A DNA stretch of 64,000 bases from Pseudobutyrivibrio sp. 49 (GTDB lineage: Bacteria; Bacillota; Clostridia; Lachnospirales; Lachnospiraceae). The notes under the pieces are model-generated. The model saw only the letters and a list, made by a program, of their open reading frames with translations, ran no database searches and was not told the origin of the DNA. The stretch is taken from assembly GCF_900100545.1 (NCBI RefSeq), contig NZ_FNDP01000002.1, positions 150,064 to 214,063 of the forward strand, given 5' to 3'. Each line of letters opens with the position of its first letter. The first letter of the stretch is position 1. Made by a program: the position numbers and the translations under genes. This document shows positions 8,489-18,783 of the stretch, piece by piece.

Positions 8489-9621
8489 ATTTCTGAAGGC
8501 AAATATTTTCTGATGTCACCGGTCATATCGCTCATGATAAAGTAGCCATATCTGGTGGAGCTGTCAGTAATCTCTCCCTCCAGGCTATCCATTATCTCGT
8601 GTTCTATTACAGCTTCCGGCATCTCGCTCATAGCTGCATCCATAATGTCCTTGTCTTCCTGACTAAAGACATATCTGATGATGGCATATCCCCTTTTAGT
8701 AGGAGTAACCTCTGGCTTCTGACCAAGAGCAATATCTATTACCGCCTTTACGAAATCCACTCCTGTGGAAAGTTCTACAAGGCTGCTTCCGATACAGTCG
8801 CCACCCATTCTGCCGCCGATTTCGATAATACGAATATTTCCGTCCTTATCAATCTTTAGCTCAGAGTGTGATGCACTGTTTTTAATCTCAAGACTATCCA
8901 GCGCATGGAACACTGTATTCTTTACCTTTTCAGCCATTTCAGGTGTAAGGCTTGCTGGCTCGCTGTGAGCCGTCTCGATAAAATGAGGAGCCCCTGTTGT
9001 GTACTTTCTTGTGATAGCAAGCAGAGTATGCTCGCCCTTGTAGCTGACGCACTCGATACTATATTCAATGCCTGTAGCAAATTCTTCTATCAAAGCTGCC
9101 TTTTCAAAGCCAACTTCCTTGGCAGCCTCGATAGCTGCATCAAGCTCTGCAGGATTATCCACTCTTGTGATGCCTCGGCTACCTGAACGATCCAAAGGCT
9201 TTATAATTACTGGATACTGGAAATCTACCCCCTGGTAATCCTCTTTATTCTGTACCTTTACGCATTTTGGAGAAGGGTCTCCATTCGCTTCGAAGGCTGC
9301 TCGCATAGCCCATTTGTTAGTGGACTTTTCCGTGCACTCAAGACTGTTTCCCGCCAAGCCCATGTGGTGTGCTACATAATTCACTGGGACTGTAGCAAGG
9401 TCGGATGCGATGGTACAAATGCCATCGATACCAATCTCCTGACACTTTTCTAAAATCTGTTCCTTTTCAACAATACTTATGGGATAAAAGTAATCTGCAA
9501 GAGTCTCGCCAACATCACCAGCTGCCCACGCAAATACATGTGTCTCATATCCCAGGTCTTTCGCTTTATTAATCAAAGGTACCTGCAAGTACGAAGCACC
9601 TATGATTGCTAATTTCTTCAA
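8485..9621 (-). CDS. ATP-grasp ligase, sugar- or peptide-modifying
   Basis: A 378-residue ATP-grasp protein of the CarB/PurK-like type. An N-terminal Rossmann-like lobe (KKLAIIGASYLQVPLINKA) is followed by the ATP-grasp core from about residue 110: YPVIIKPLDRSGSRGITRV, then IEEFATGIEYSIECVS, and the metal-binding segment IRIIEIGGRMGGDCIGSSLVE. Enzymes of this superfamily join a carboxylate to an amine through an acyl-phosphate. Directly upstream of wecE, it could attach an amino acid or small acid to the 4-amino sugar, an alternative to acetylation by the GNAT. That role is inference. It ends 72 bases before wecE and begins 6 bases after a GT2 gene. Confidence 0.82.
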   Translation of the reverse strand: MKKLAIIGASYLQVPLINKAKDLGYETHVFAWAAGDVGETLADYFYPISIVEKEQILEKCQEIGIDGICTIASDLATVPVNYVAHHMGLAGNSLECTEKSTNKWAMRAAFEANGDPSPKCVKVQNKEDYQGVDFQYPVIIKPLDRSGSRGITRVDNPAELDAAIEAAKEVGFEKAALIEEFATGIEYSIECVSYKGEHTLLAITRKYTTGAPHFIETAHSEPASLTPEMAEKVKNTVFHALDSLEIKNSASHSELKIDKDGNIRIIEIGGRMGGDCIGSSLVELSTGVDFVKAVIDIALGQKPEVTPTKRGYAIIRYVFSQEDKDIMDAAMSEMPEAVIEHEIMDSLEGEITDSSTRYGYFIMSDMTGDIRKYLPSEI

Positions 9622-9627
9622 TTAATT

Positions 9628-10560
9628 CTACCTCTCTTCGCTGTCATCATTCAGAATCTGTCTGATAACAAACTTTGGTCTGTCCTTTGTCTGGACAAAT
9701 ATATTGCCCACGTAGATACCAACCATTCCTATAGTCATGATAGTAAGTCCTCCAATCAGAAAATTGGAAGCAACTATACTAGACCAGCCTGGATCCACAT
9801 CTGCAATAAAATACTGAATCACAATTAAAATTATAGCAATAAACGACAGTAATGTCATTCCAAAGCCTAAGCCCACCACCAGTCGTAACATTTTATCAGA
9901 CTGTGAAGTAAGAAGCTCGATGGCAAGATTAACCTTTTTCTGAAAGGTGTAGGAGCTTTCGCCCTCGAATCTTGCATTGTGCTCTACATCAATAGCTGTA
10001 GTTCTAAAGCCCAGCCATTTGATATACATTACGTAATCACGATACTGCTCTGGCATAGCACAATATTCTTTGATTACCTTTTTGTTTACTACTGAGAAGT
10101 TACATAAGGCTCCATCATAGGTACCGTCAGTAGCAAAATTATAAACCTTATAGAAACGGCTAGCCCAGAAAAGCTTTATCTTTGAATCCTGTCTGTCAGC
10201 TCTTCTAGCGAAGACAACATCATAGCCTTCCTGCGCTTTTGCATATAATCTAGGGATTTCTTCTGGTCTGTCCTGCAGATCGCAGTCCATAACGATAACC
10301 CATTCACCAGTACAGTGATTAAGTCCTGCAAGGATGGCATTCTGCTGACCAAAGTTACGCGAAAGCTCAATTCCCTTAACGTGAGAATCCTTTGCGCATA
10401 ATTCCTCGATTACTTCCCATGAATTCTCTGGACAATTATCATTTACAAGAACGATCTCGTACTCAGTTGTCATGGCAGAGAAAGTCTCTGTCAATCTTCT
10501 ATGTAATTCTGGAAGTGCAGCTCTACAGCCATACACAGGTATTACTGCTGAAAATAGCAT
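9628..10560 (-). CDS. GT2 polyprenyl-phosphate glycosyltransferase
   Basis: A 310-residue GT2 enzyme of the GtrB/DPM-synthase type. The catalytic half has FSAVIPVYGCRAAL at the start, VNDNCPENSW and the DCDLQDRPEEIP metal motif near residue 95. Two C-terminal hydrophobic helices (about 225-252 and 262-290) end in YVGNIFVQTK. It should make an undecaprenyl-phosphate sugar for one of the membrane transferases next to it (the 488-residue and GtrII-like genes just upstream). The ATG lies 15 bases after the stop of the preceding gene. Confidence 0.88.
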   Translation of the reverse strand: MLFSAVIPVYGCRAALPELHRRLTETFSAMTTEYEIVLVNDNCPENSWEVIEELCAKDSHVKGIELSRNFGQQNAILAGLNHCTGEWVIVMDCDLQDRPEEIPRLYAKAQEGYDVVFARRADRQDSKIKLFWASRFYKVYNFATDGTYDGALCNFSVVNKKVIKEYCAMPEQYRDYVMYIKWLGFRTTAIDVEHNARFEGESSYTFQKKVNLAIELLTSQSDKMLRLVVGLGFGMTLLSFIAIILIVIQYFIADVDPGWSSIVASNFLIGGLTIMTIGMVGIYVGNIFVQTKDRPKFVIRQILNDDSEER

Positions 10561-10575
10561 TTCATTTCCTCTTTT

Positions 10576-12042
10576 CTATCTCAATTTATATACTACAGTA
10601 TCATTAAACGAATATATTTTCTCACAAGATTGCTCCTGTAAAAATCTTTCAATATCGTCATCTACTCTAACTGCTACATATTTAGATGATAGCTCATCAA
10701 AATTATCTTTTATATATTCATTAAGGCAAAAGTTAATTCCCATTCCTGCTGGAAGTGCCATCATATCCTGATGATTTACTGTTCTGGAATAAATCACTGT
10801 GTTATCCCATTCATCCTCAGCTATCGGCATCAGCTCTGAAAGTTCCTTCTGAGCTGTGAGATATAGTGTTTCTCTTTCGCCATTAGCATCAATGGACAGT
10901 TGCTTAAAGAAGCTTTCTCCATCCAGCCAGAATAATAATGCTATCACTATTACAAATGAAATACAAACTGGCTTTTTATCTTCATATAGAGGCATAAGCA
11001 TTAATGCCGTGATGGTCAGCGACATCAACTGTCTCGAGCCTTCCTTAGCATTATAAAGAACAAACATGGATGCAAGCACGATTAATAATGCTGCTGCAAC
11101 AGAAATAAACATAGCATTCTTATTCCTTATACCCTTTACCAAGGTCCATACCATAATAGCAATATAACCAATATACCAGCAGCCTCTCATGGACTGAAGC
11201 TTTACCGCCTCAACCATGTATTTCAGTGCTTCTATTACACCTAGTATACCGCTCTTTATTAATGACTTTATGCTAAATAATGCTTCGCCGCTAATATCTC
11301 CTCCAGCCATATATGGAGCCTCCAGATATTTAGCTAAAAGAATAAAGCCTATTAAAGCAACAAACATTAAGATTATCTGGATAAGCCATTTCTGCCATTC
11401 AAACTTCTTGTCAGCCTTTATAAACATGGCCACCAAAATCAACACACCAAATATTCCATAAAAGCCTCTAAGCAAGGTAAGCCATATCATCATTATATCG
11501 CAAATGACCAGCCATACTAACTTAGAATCCTTTTCAAAAAACTTAATGAATGAAATTGCAAACAGTACTACTGACACAGAAATAAATGCTTCTGGTGTTG
11601 TCGAAAAAATATATCTGCTTGCACTTAGGTATGCAATAAACGATAACGAAATTATAATCTGCTGATTTAGGGTTGGCTTTAATACTATAGCAAAAAAGCC
11701 AAATACTAAAATCCATAAACAAAGATTAAATATAACTGGAGTTCCAAAGTGCCAACCAAATACTTTGCCTACCAAATAATATGGAATCAGGTTTGCTGGT
11801 GTCCATCCACCAAAATTTCCGTATACTGAGTGGCTCTCGTTATATCCAAAGAAGCCCTGTGGAGTGCCAAAATGTACCATACCTTCGATTTGCTTATAGT
11901 ACATTGGCTCATCATTCCAATTTGTAGTTGCCAGTGAAAAATCCCATGGTGCAATTCCCTGACTCAAAAGCAATAACAAGCATCCTACTATAGGAGTCAT
12001 TACAGCAATCAGGAAAACCCATATTTTTTTCTTATCACTCAT
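10576..12042 (-). CDS. Polytopic membrane protein, GT-C-like
   Basis: A 488-residue protein with about ten hydrophobic segments and a soluble tail of about 100 residues. No exact family is recognised. The first extracytoplasmic loop has acidic residues after the first helix (TTNWNDEPMYYKQIEG), the place where GT-C transferases carry their catalytic acid. The loop continues with FGGWTPANLIPYYLVGK. The gene overlaps the GtrII-like gene upstream by one base (TAATG), which indicates coupled translation, and is followed by a GT2 that could supply its lipid-linked sugar. Predicted role: transfer of a sugar to a surface glycan; the substrate is unknown. Confidence 0.68.
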   Translation of the reverse strand: MSDKKKIWVFLIAVMTPIVGCLLLLLSQGIAPWDFSLATTNWNDEPMYYKQIEGMVHFGTPQGFFGYNESHSVYGNFGGWTPANLIPYYLVGKVFGWHFGTPVIFNLCLWILVFGFFAIVLKPTLNQQIIISLSFIAYLSASRYIFSTTPEAFISVSVVLFAISFIKFFEKDSKLVWLVICDIMMIWLTLLRGFYGIFGVLILVAMFIKADKKFEWQKWLIQIILMFVALIGFILLAKYLEAPYMAGGDISGEALFSIKSLIKSGILGVIEALKYMVEAVKLQSMRGCWYIGYIAIMVWTLVKGIRNKNAMFISVAAALLIVLASMFVLYNAKEGSRQLMSLTITALMLMPLYEDKKPVCISFVIVIALLFWLDGESFFKQLSIDANGERETLYLTAQKELSELMPIAEDEWDNTVIYSRTVNHQDMMALPAGMGINFCLNEYIKDNFDELSSKYVAVRVDDDIERFLQEQSCEKIYSFNDTVVYKLR

Positions 12043-13634
12043 TAATTCGCTTCACCCATTTTAACAATTACTTTATTATCGATTATAGCTATGCTTCCCT
12101 CATTAGGATATGTAGGCATAGCCTGTACCTGTGGCAGGCTGGTAATCTCTTCCATATCCTCCATTACCATCTTCTCATTTCCGATACCGAGATGATCTCG
12201 GGCGAACTGAATATTCACACCGTAGTTAAGCATCTCTTCCAAGGAATTATAATACTTTTCTAACTGAATACCATCAAGCTCTTCTTTTCTGGCAACTTCA
12301 TTGATAGTCTCGTCAGCAATGTTATTAAATCCTACAAACACAATCTCCATATCATCAGAAAAACCATCTGTAGCTTTAATGTTTGCAAGAAGTGCTGTCA
12401 TGTAAACCACTGCCTGCTCCTGGAAGATGGCAGCCTTGTTGTAAGCTGCATTATCGAGATATACGTATCCGATAGTTACCACTGATGTGCAGAAAATCAA
12501 AAGTAAAGATGTGCACTGTGCTGCTTTGTTTACTAGTGCGTTCTCAAAGCCTTCAAATCTTTCTATGAGAATCAGCGGAATAATAAATACAAACACTTCT
12601 GCATAAATCATGAGTGTAGTAACTGCAAACATATCACTGGTAGATAAGAGATATACCACCATCATGGCTACAGGAATAAGCGCTACGCCCACGATTGAAG
12701 AAAGCTTCACTGCAAGCTTTGCCTGCGACTTGATAAGAAGCATTACTATCATAACAACTGCTATTACGAAGATTAATAGTGAAAGCATTCTAAGGTATCT
12801 AAGTGCATTGATACCTTCCATTCTAAAGGTAAGGAAATTCTTAATGGCATTAACAAATACCTTTGGAAACTTTGCAAGATTATATGGCTCTGTCCAGCCC
12901 TTATAGTCGTTAGGTGTAATATTCTTCACCTTAATAAATATCTTTGAGATTACGGCCCAGATTCCAAGTCCTAAACCAAGTTCTACTAAAGATGATACGC
13001 CTGCTATAGCATATGCTACTACAGATTCTGTCTTACCATCGATTACATCCAGCAACATCTTTACAAGGAATAATGTTACCACAACTCCCAAATATGCCTG
13101 ATAAATACTAAGTGTAAGAGCCAGCCAAAGGGAACTGATTATAAGGCGCTTTACTGATAATTCCTTTGTAAGCACCCTTGCAGCCTGGAAAGCGAAAATC
13201 AATCCAAGGAAATATGGCCAGCTTGTAAACATAAAAGAAAAAACACTTGTAACCATTGGGAATACCACCATGAGACCGCCAATAATTACTGCCACAAGCT
13301 TTGATTTCACCTCGAATATATCCATGAGAAGCATGGCTGCAACTCCAATGAATACAATGGACATAAATCCATTAAACAATGGAAGTGAAAAAGTCTTTGT
13401 GCTTAATACCATAAGTTTATAAAGAATTCCAAGCCCCCATCTGTTTACCTCATATGAGGCGCCAAGATCAAAAAGACAATGGCTGTTATCATGAACTGAA
13501 AGTCTGTTGGTCAATACAAAGCCATGAGCTAATAATCCAAAGATTATTGCAGAAAAGAATGTAAACTTCTGTGACTCTGTTAATCGACCAATGAATTCCT
13601 TAATTTTTAATTCGATGGTATTTGTTACGCTCAT
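12042..13634 (-). CDS. GtrII-like membrane glucosyltransferase
   Basis: A 530-residue polytopic membrane protein of the GtrII-like family, paralogous to the 512-residue protein at the left edge. Both start with a short cytoplasmic segment, a first helix, and an external loop with an acidic motif (here SVHDNSHCLFDLG). Both have about ten more helices and a tail of 130-140 residues ending in YPNEGSIAIIDNKVIVK. In this copy the RDD of the paralogue reads HDN, so the exact catalytic residues may differ. Translation is coupled to the 488-residue gene (TAATG). Predicted function: adding a side-chain sugar from a polyprenyl-phosphate donor outside the cell. Confidence 0.8.
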   Translation of the reverse strand: MSVTNTIELKIKEFIGRLTESQKFTFFSAIIFGLLAHGFVLTNRLSVHDNSHCLFDLGASYEVNRWGLGILYKLMVLSTKTFSLPLFNGFMSIVFIGVAAMLLMDIFEVKSKLVAVIIGGLMVVFPMVTSVFSFMFTSWPYFLGLIFAFQAARVLTKELSVKRLIISSLWLALTLSIYQAYLGVVVTLFLVKMLLDVIDGKTESVVAYAIAGVSSLVELGLGLGIWAVISKIFIKVKNITPNDYKGWTEPYNLAKFPKVFVNAIKNFLTFRMEGINALRYLRMLSLLIFVIAVVMIVMLLIKSQAKLAVKLSSIVGVALIPVAMMVVYLLSTSDMFAVTTLMIYAEVFVFIIPLILIERFEGFENALVNKAAQCTSLLLIFCTSVVTIGYVYLDNAAYNKAAIFQEQAVVYMTALLANIKATDGFSDDMEIVFVGFNNIADETINEVARKEELDGIQLEKYYNSLEEMLNYGVNIQFARDHLGIGNEKMVMEDMEEITSLPQVQAMPTYPNEGSIAIIDNKVIVKMGEAN

Positions 13635-13638
13635 CTTA

Positions 13639-15894
13639 TTATCCCTTCTTACGCCTGAAAATGATGATCATTCCGATAAATGCTACCCAACCTACTGTTG
13701 CAATCACAAGTCCCAGCTTTAATCCTGGAGTGCAATAGCTAAATTCTACATTATGATTTCCTGATGGCATCTTTATAAGCATCATTCCACCAGATTTTAT
13801 AATGGAAGTCTCTGTTCCATCTACTGTGGCTGTCCAGCCCTCATCATATGGAACACTGAAATATACGTATGTGTCCTTATCATAGCCTGTGACACATTTC
13901 ATTCCATGACCATCCTTGGTAAATCCAAGAACTGAGCCATAAGTGTTTTCTACAACATAGTCATCAATAGATTTATCAAAATCTATGTCAGTAGCTTTTG
14001 TTTCTGTTAAATCAGCCTTTATATCAGCTGTAATATCTTCCTCTGCCAGCACTGCGCTATCCATAAGCGCAATTGCACGCTGATTTACTGGAAGGCTCTT
14101 TAATTCATCTAATGTAATGTAGGAATCTACCGCAAAGCCGATAGGACAGGCTCCTGTCTCCATAAGATATGCCTTGCCTAAATCTGTGTCGTACTCAGCC
14201 ACTACTGTTCCAGCACTTTCCTCATACATAAGGTAGTATTTTCCACCAAGTAAAGCTGCCAGGCCTGGAATATCGTTCTTTGGCATTCCCGCCACATTGT
14301 GATAGTAATCAAAAAGATCCTCAAATTCTATAATGCTGTTTGCATTTGTGGAAGTCTGATTGGTGAAGCCTGCTACATGAGCCTCCATACTAATCAGATT
14401 CATAGTATTGTTAAGTCGGTACTGCTGGCTAGGTAATTCCAGCTCCTTTGCAATATCATACTTTTGCTTGTAAGCCTGATAGCCCATCCAGTCGCAGGTC
14501 TTATATATGTATGTGGTGCATAGCATAAGACCAAGAGAAAACATGCAAACATTCGTAAATACGGTTTTATAATAGTCTGCTGACTTAGCTACAATCTTAT
14601 AAGTTGCTATGGCTCCGATTATTGCCAGAGCTACAAATGCATAAAACCTTATAGGAAGACGAATCCATTCGTTGTCCTGCACCTTCAACGCATTAAGAAT
14701 ATTTATTATTACTACATATGCCGCTATAGCGATAATATATATCCTTGTACCAAGCTTTGTAGCCTTAACCTCTGGCTCCTCAAGCATTTTTACAGATGCA
14801 AGTACCACCATAAGGCTGAACATATACCACCATCTCATCTGTGCCGCACTGTACAGATAGAATAAATCACTGAGAAGTGGAATAAAGCTGGCTATGGTAC
14901 AAAATACTATAATTTTAGAAAGCCAGTCTCTTATTCTAATTACATATGCTATTACTAATACAAGGCCTAAAAGCGGCATGTACATTCCATGGCTGGAGAA
15001 ATTCTGCTCTGAGATAACACTCTGAGATGTCATGGTCTCCACAGGAAGCAACAGGCTCTTTAGGATATACATATAATCTGCAAGAGTAGTGTGAAGCATG
15101 GCGATAATGCCTGCAAACTGGCCAGTTCTAGGATTTCCAGTAACATACATTATGTTTGGAATAAACATAAATGCAGCCATGGCCACACCCAGTATGCCAC
15201 AGCCCACACATTTCACTACATCTATTAAAAGTGTCTTGATATCTCGGCTTGCAAATCTAAAGAGATAATAAATCACAAGAAAAACTACTTCTCCAATGAA
15301 GAAGAAATAATTGATAAAGCAGTTTAAAAATATCGTAAATACGAAAAATCTACAGTCGTTCTTTTCCTTAAAGATTTCTAGGCCAATCAGCATCAATGGG
15401 AAGAAGATGATGGCATCATGGAAATGATAGAACAACATGTTAATTAGTGAGAAGCCTGAAAATGCATAAAGCACTGAGCCAAGTACTGCCCACTTGCTAT
15501 CGTTAACAAATCTTCTCAGATACAAGCATGAGGTCACACCTGCAAAGGCGAACTTGAGCATGAATAACCAGCCTACGATGTATGGGAATACATTTGCTGG
15601 AAACAGCATGCTAAACCAAAAGAAAGGACCACCAAGCTCATAGAAGCTGTAGGCCTGGATGGTAGAGGTACCTAAATCCACATCCCAACTAAAACCGCTA
15701 AAACCCCCGTCTATCAGGGCGTTGTGTAATCCGATTGTAAATGGAATCTGCTGATCATTAAAATCATTTGTTAACACAAAAAAACCCTTGCCCTTTATTA
15801 CCAGTGGTAATAAAGCAAGGCAAGCTATTATAAAACATATGATAAATGATTGGACATAATCTCGCTTAATCCATTCTTTTGCTCTAGTATTCAT
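13639..15894 (-). CDS. YfhO-family membrane protein
   Basis: A 751-residue member of the bacterial YfhO family. In Gram-positive bacteria this family contains GT-C enzymes that glycosylate teichoic or lipoteichoic acid with a sugar from undecaprenyl phosphate. There are about 12 helices in residues 17-480, then a large external domain. The family's typical C-terminal end is clear: YFSVPYDEGWTATVDG, then the final helix (about 722-744) and an RRKKG tail. The first loop contains LTNDFNDQQIPF, with the acidic pair expected for the active site. It sits between a GT4 and the GtrII-like gene, with spacers of 10 bases or less. Confidence 0.87.
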   Translation of the reverse strand: MNTRAKEWIKRDYVQSFIICFIIACLALLPLVIKGKGFFVLTNDFNDQQIPFTIGLHNALIDGGFSGFSWDVDLGTSTIQAYSFYELGGPFFWFSMLFPANVFPYIVGWLFMLKFAFAGVTSCLYLRRFVNDSKWAVLGSVLYAFSGFSLINMLFYHFHDAIIFFPLMLIGLEIFKEKNDCRFFVFTIFLNCFINYFFFIGEVVFLVIYYLFRFASRDIKTLLIDVVKCVGCGILGVAMAAFMFIPNIMYVTGNPRTGQFAGIIAMLHTTLADYMYILKSLLLPVETMTSQSVISEQNFSSHGMYMPLLGLVLVIAYVIRIRDWLSKIIVFCTIASFIPLLSDLFYLYSAAQMRWWYMFSLMVVLASVKMLEEPEVKATKLGTRIYIIAIAAYVVIINILNALKVQDNEWIRLPIRFYAFVALAIIGAIATYKIVAKSADYYKTVFTNVCMFSLGLMLCTTYIYKTCDWMGYQAYKQKYDIAKELELPSQQYRLNNTMNLISMEAHVAGFTNQTSTNANSIIEFEDLFDYYHNVAGMPKNDIPGLAALLGGKYYLMYEESAGTVVAEYDTDLGKAYLMETGACPIGFAVDSYITLDELKSLPVNQRAIALMDSAVLAEEDITADIKADLTETKATDIDFDKSIDDYVVENTYGSVLGFTKDGHGMKCVTGYDKDTYVYFSVPYDEGWTATVDGTETSIIKSGGMMLIKMPSGNHNVEFSYCTPGLKLGLVIATVGWVAFIGMIIIFRRKKG

Positions 15895-15904
15895 TATTTA
15901 ATCC

Positions 15905-17074
15905 TTATATTAATCCCATGCTCTGATTAGCAATCTGACTGTAAGAGAAGGCTTTCATTCCCTTAGTTTCTGCTATCTGCTTCATGTTATTGTATTCTTC
16001 AGGTGAATTGAGGACCGAAGTGATAACCTTTTCCAATTCCTCTTCTGTATCCTCATAAAGGAACTTCACATTTCCGCCCAAATCTACATGAGTAGTTCCG
16101 TTCCAATATTTACAAATCATTGGCTTTCCAATACCAACTACCTGCTCCCAGAATACTGAATGTCTACCTGGGAACACTACCAAATCAGCACTGCCATAAT
16201 ACTCCAATGTCCTGTTGGAATCAATCCAACCGATGTACTGACAATTATCGCTGCACTGCTCCTGCACAGCGTCCTTCAGCTCATCCACTACAGAACCAAA
16301 TACGATAAGCTTAATCTTTGGATTGGCTAGCTTATTGATAGTCTTCATAAGAGTTACTGTCTGTCGCTTAGCCATATCTATCTTGCCGCCAGTGATGATA
16401 AGAATATCATCCTCGGCGATACCGTACTGCTTTCTGATTTCTAATCGGGTCTCTGGTGCCAGTGCCTTGGGCACCTCGTCATCATCTACCCCCATTACCA
16501 AAAGCTCCAGCTTTTCTGCAGGGAGACCGTAAACCTCTCTAAGGAAATCTACTCTGGCTGGCATAACCCCATAAAACTTTGTAGTGTATGGAATGAGCTT
16601 TTTAGCATAGTGCTTCCATACTATTTTATGGAGTATATTTTTTGAAATCCAATTAGTAGCAGAATTAGAAAAATCTGCATGATTATCGGCGTATAAGACA
16701 ACTTCAGGATGCTTTTTCACATAGTCAACTACTACTGTAATGTCCTGAAAGCTAACGCTGTGAAGAAAAAGAATATCTGGCTGCTCTTTTTCAAGGGTCT
16801 CTGCCAAGCCTACGAATCTTTTTAGCTTCTTAGTAAATTCATCCTTTCCTTTCATGGAAAGGCGGATAACCTTTACTCCATCTGCATTAACGTACTCATT
16901 TCTATCATCCCAGACTACATTACCCTTATCATCATTAATCCAATGGGAAGTGATATCTGTGACCTCCATTCCCATTTTTTTGTGATATTTGGTAAGAAGC
17001 TGGTCTTGATAAGACCAGCCATCTGTGAATAAACTATTTAAACTTATGTGTACGATTTTTTTATTAGTATCCAT
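15905..17074 (-). CDS. GT4-like glycosyltransferase
   Basis: A 389-residue GT-B enzyme, probably family GT4. The N-terminal lobe starts KKIVHISLNSLFTDGWSYQDQLL and the C-terminal lobe has DILIITGGKIDMAKRQ and the donor-site region SADLVVFPGRHSVFWEQVVGIGKP. Here the usual Glu-rich motif is replaced by H-SVFWEQ. It is paralogous to the enzyme at 36.6-37.7 kb; they share the opening, the C-terminal PGRHS/PGGRS position and a FSYSQI/FSFARL end. The ATG has AGGAG 4 bases upstream, and the gene overlaps the end of the preceding membrane-protein gene by 31 bases. Donor and acceptor are unknown. Confidence 0.82.
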   Translation of the reverse strand: MDTNKKIVHISLNSLFTDGWSYQDQLLTKYHKKMGMEVTDITSHWINDDKGNVVWDDRNEYVNADGVKVIRLSMKGKDEFTKKLKRFVGLAETLEKEQPDILFLHSVSFQDITVVVDYVKKHPEVVLYADNHADFSNSATNWISKNILHKIVWKHYAKKLIPYTTKFYGVMPARVDFLREVYGLPAEKLELLVMGVDDDEVPKALAPETRLEIRKQYGIAEDDILIITGGKIDMAKRQTVTLMKTINKLANPKIKLIVFGSVVDELKDAVQEQCSDNCQYIGWIDSNRTLEYYGSADLVVFPGRHSVFWEQVVGIGKPMICKYWNGTTHVDLGGNVKFLYEDTEEELEKVITSVLNSPEEYNNMKQIAETKGMKAFSYSQIANQSMGLI

Positions 17075-18783
17075 TTTACTCCTAAAAAAATGATTGTTAT
17101 TAAGCTAATCATTTCTGATATGCGCCATAATACTGGCTCCACAAAGCCTACTCGAATCTTATCCGAAAAACCTGCTGCAACGGTAATGCTATACTGATTA
17201 TTCTCTGTTGACTCGAGAGCTATTTCTTTATTATTCGAATCATATGCATGAATATATTTATAATCGAATACAGGAACTAATATAGTGGCATCTTTTTCTG
17301 AAGAATTGACAATATTAATCTCTCTCCAGCGACCATTATACCCAAAATCCTCTACTGTTGCCTCTCCTGTCAAAAGGATTGCTTCGGAAGCAAGATTTTC
17401 TGTATCGGTTCCATATCTTAAATATAATCCATCTGCAATAGCATCATGTCCTTCTACAGTCTGGATTGTGCGATTGTAGCATGACAGAGTGTACATGAAG
17501 ATTCCTGTCTGCACTAACGCTATAAATATAACTGCTACTAGTACTCCGGATTTAAAAATCTTATTCTTTGCCTGCGAAATCTGTTCGCTAAATATCTTTA
17601 ATGCATACACACCGCAAATATTCCAGCAGATAGTCTGTATAACTAAATATCTGCTAGGATACTGTACACTTCTCATGATATTTGAAATTGCATTATCTCC
17701 AGCAAATATAGACCACGGAAAGTATGCTGTAGACATCCACGCAGCCATAGCTCCAATGCCAAATACTGTGCATGCTAATCTAAACGACTTTTTCTGCTCA
17801 TCATTAACAATAAATTTCTTTTTAAAAGCTATCAGTAAAATCATCATAAATAATGATATTACATGAAGCATTCCTATTCGAAGATACTCTTTACCTTCGC
17901 TAGACCAATCTACTCTGGCTCCTTTGGCCTCTGCGAAAAGCCCCAGAATCTGACTAAGATATAATCCATTCTTTTGAATATTTACACCTACAGTCTCTAC
18001 ACTTGCATTGAAAACGTAAGATGTGTAGCTATCTATAAACGGTATTAAAAAGAATGCGTTTAAACCTAATACTAAAAGCAATGCCAGCAATAATGGCTTT
18101 ATATTTTTCATAGTATCCTTAAGGTACACTATCATAAATACAAGCACTGCCATCGCTACCATCAACGTAGTTAGTACATGTGACTGGATAATTCCAGTAA
18201 CTCCAATTACTAATGGCAACACTTTTTTGATAGAGCCACCATCGATATTCTCAAAATAAATCCTATATATACCATACACTACAAGAGGGATAAAAATCGT
18301 AGCAGTGTACTCTCCCACTGCTGCACGCATATATACATTTGAAATGTAGTATCCAGCCATCATATACATGACAGTTGAGATTAGTGACCAATACCTATTC
18401 TTAAATAGACCATTGAAGCTATATAAGCAAATCCCTGTGCCAATAGTATTCACTAAAAGCACATAGATGTTATAGCACCTATAGGTCTCCACCCCTAACA
18501 TATGAAGTAATGCTGGTATATATAGGAAAATATTTCCATACATGACAGTTGATATGTATCCATTTCCAAACCAGCTAAGTGTCTCATATCGTACAGGGAA
18601 TTGACCATTTGCCAACTCCCTTGATATTGTTTCAATTCTTCCTAAATGAAACCATAAATCAAATCCATTGTAGATTCCACTTCGAAATGTTGGAATAGAA
18701 ATAGCAAGAATCACACCGACTCCCACTAGCACATATAGGATTTTCTCTATGCTTTTAGTTTTTTCAGGAATTCTGGTTTCCAT
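17044..18783 (-). CDS. PTPS-related membrane protein, GT-C-like
   Basis: A 579-residue polytopic membrane protein. The first 200 residues match the pattern of the so-called 6-pyruvoyl-tetrahydropterin-synthase-related membrane domain: FDLWFHLGRIETISRELANGQFPVRYE, then MYGNIFLYIPALLHMLG, and later MRAAVGEYTATIFIPLV. Proteins of this family are GT-C-like and occur in surface glycan clusters; the family name is historical and does not imply pterin synthesis. About 11 helices are followed by a short external domain and a last helix (about 552-575). It overlaps the downstream GT4 by 31 bases and the upstream O-antigen-ligase-like gene by 37 bases. Confidence 0.78.
   Translation of the reverse strand: METRIPEKTKSIEKILYVLVGVGVILAISIPTFRSGIYNGFDLWFHLGRIETISRELANGQFPVRYETLSWFGNGYISTVMYGNIFLYIPALLHMLGVETYRCYNIYVLLVNTIGTGICLYSFNGLFKNRYWSLISTVMYMMAGYYISNVYMRAAVGEYTATIFIPLVVYGIYRIYFENIDGGSIKKVLPLVIGVTGIIQSHVLTTLMVAMAVLVFMIVYLKDTMKNIKPLLLALLLVLGLNAFFLIPFIDSYTSYVFNASVETVGVNIQKNGLYLSQILGLFAEAKGARVDWSSEGKEYLRIGMLHVISLFMMILLIAFKKKFIVNDEQKKSFRLACTVFGIGAMAAWMSTAYFPWSIFAGDNAISNIMRSVQYPSRYLVIQTICWNICGVYALKIFSEQISQAKNKIFKSGVLVAVIFIALVQTGIFMYTLSCYNRTIQTVEGHDAIADGLYLRYGTDTENLASEAILLTGEATVEDFGYNGRWREINIVNSSEKDATILVPVFDYKYIHAYDSNNKEIALESTENNQYSITVAAGFSDKIRVGFVEPVLWRISEMISLITIIFLGVKWILIKKSYT

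Noticed and set aside
17044..18783. Pterin synthesis enzyme suggested by the PTPS-related name
   Set aside because: The protein is a polytopic membrane protein without the metal-binding His triad of true 6-pyruvoyl-tetrahydropterin synthase; the family name is historical.
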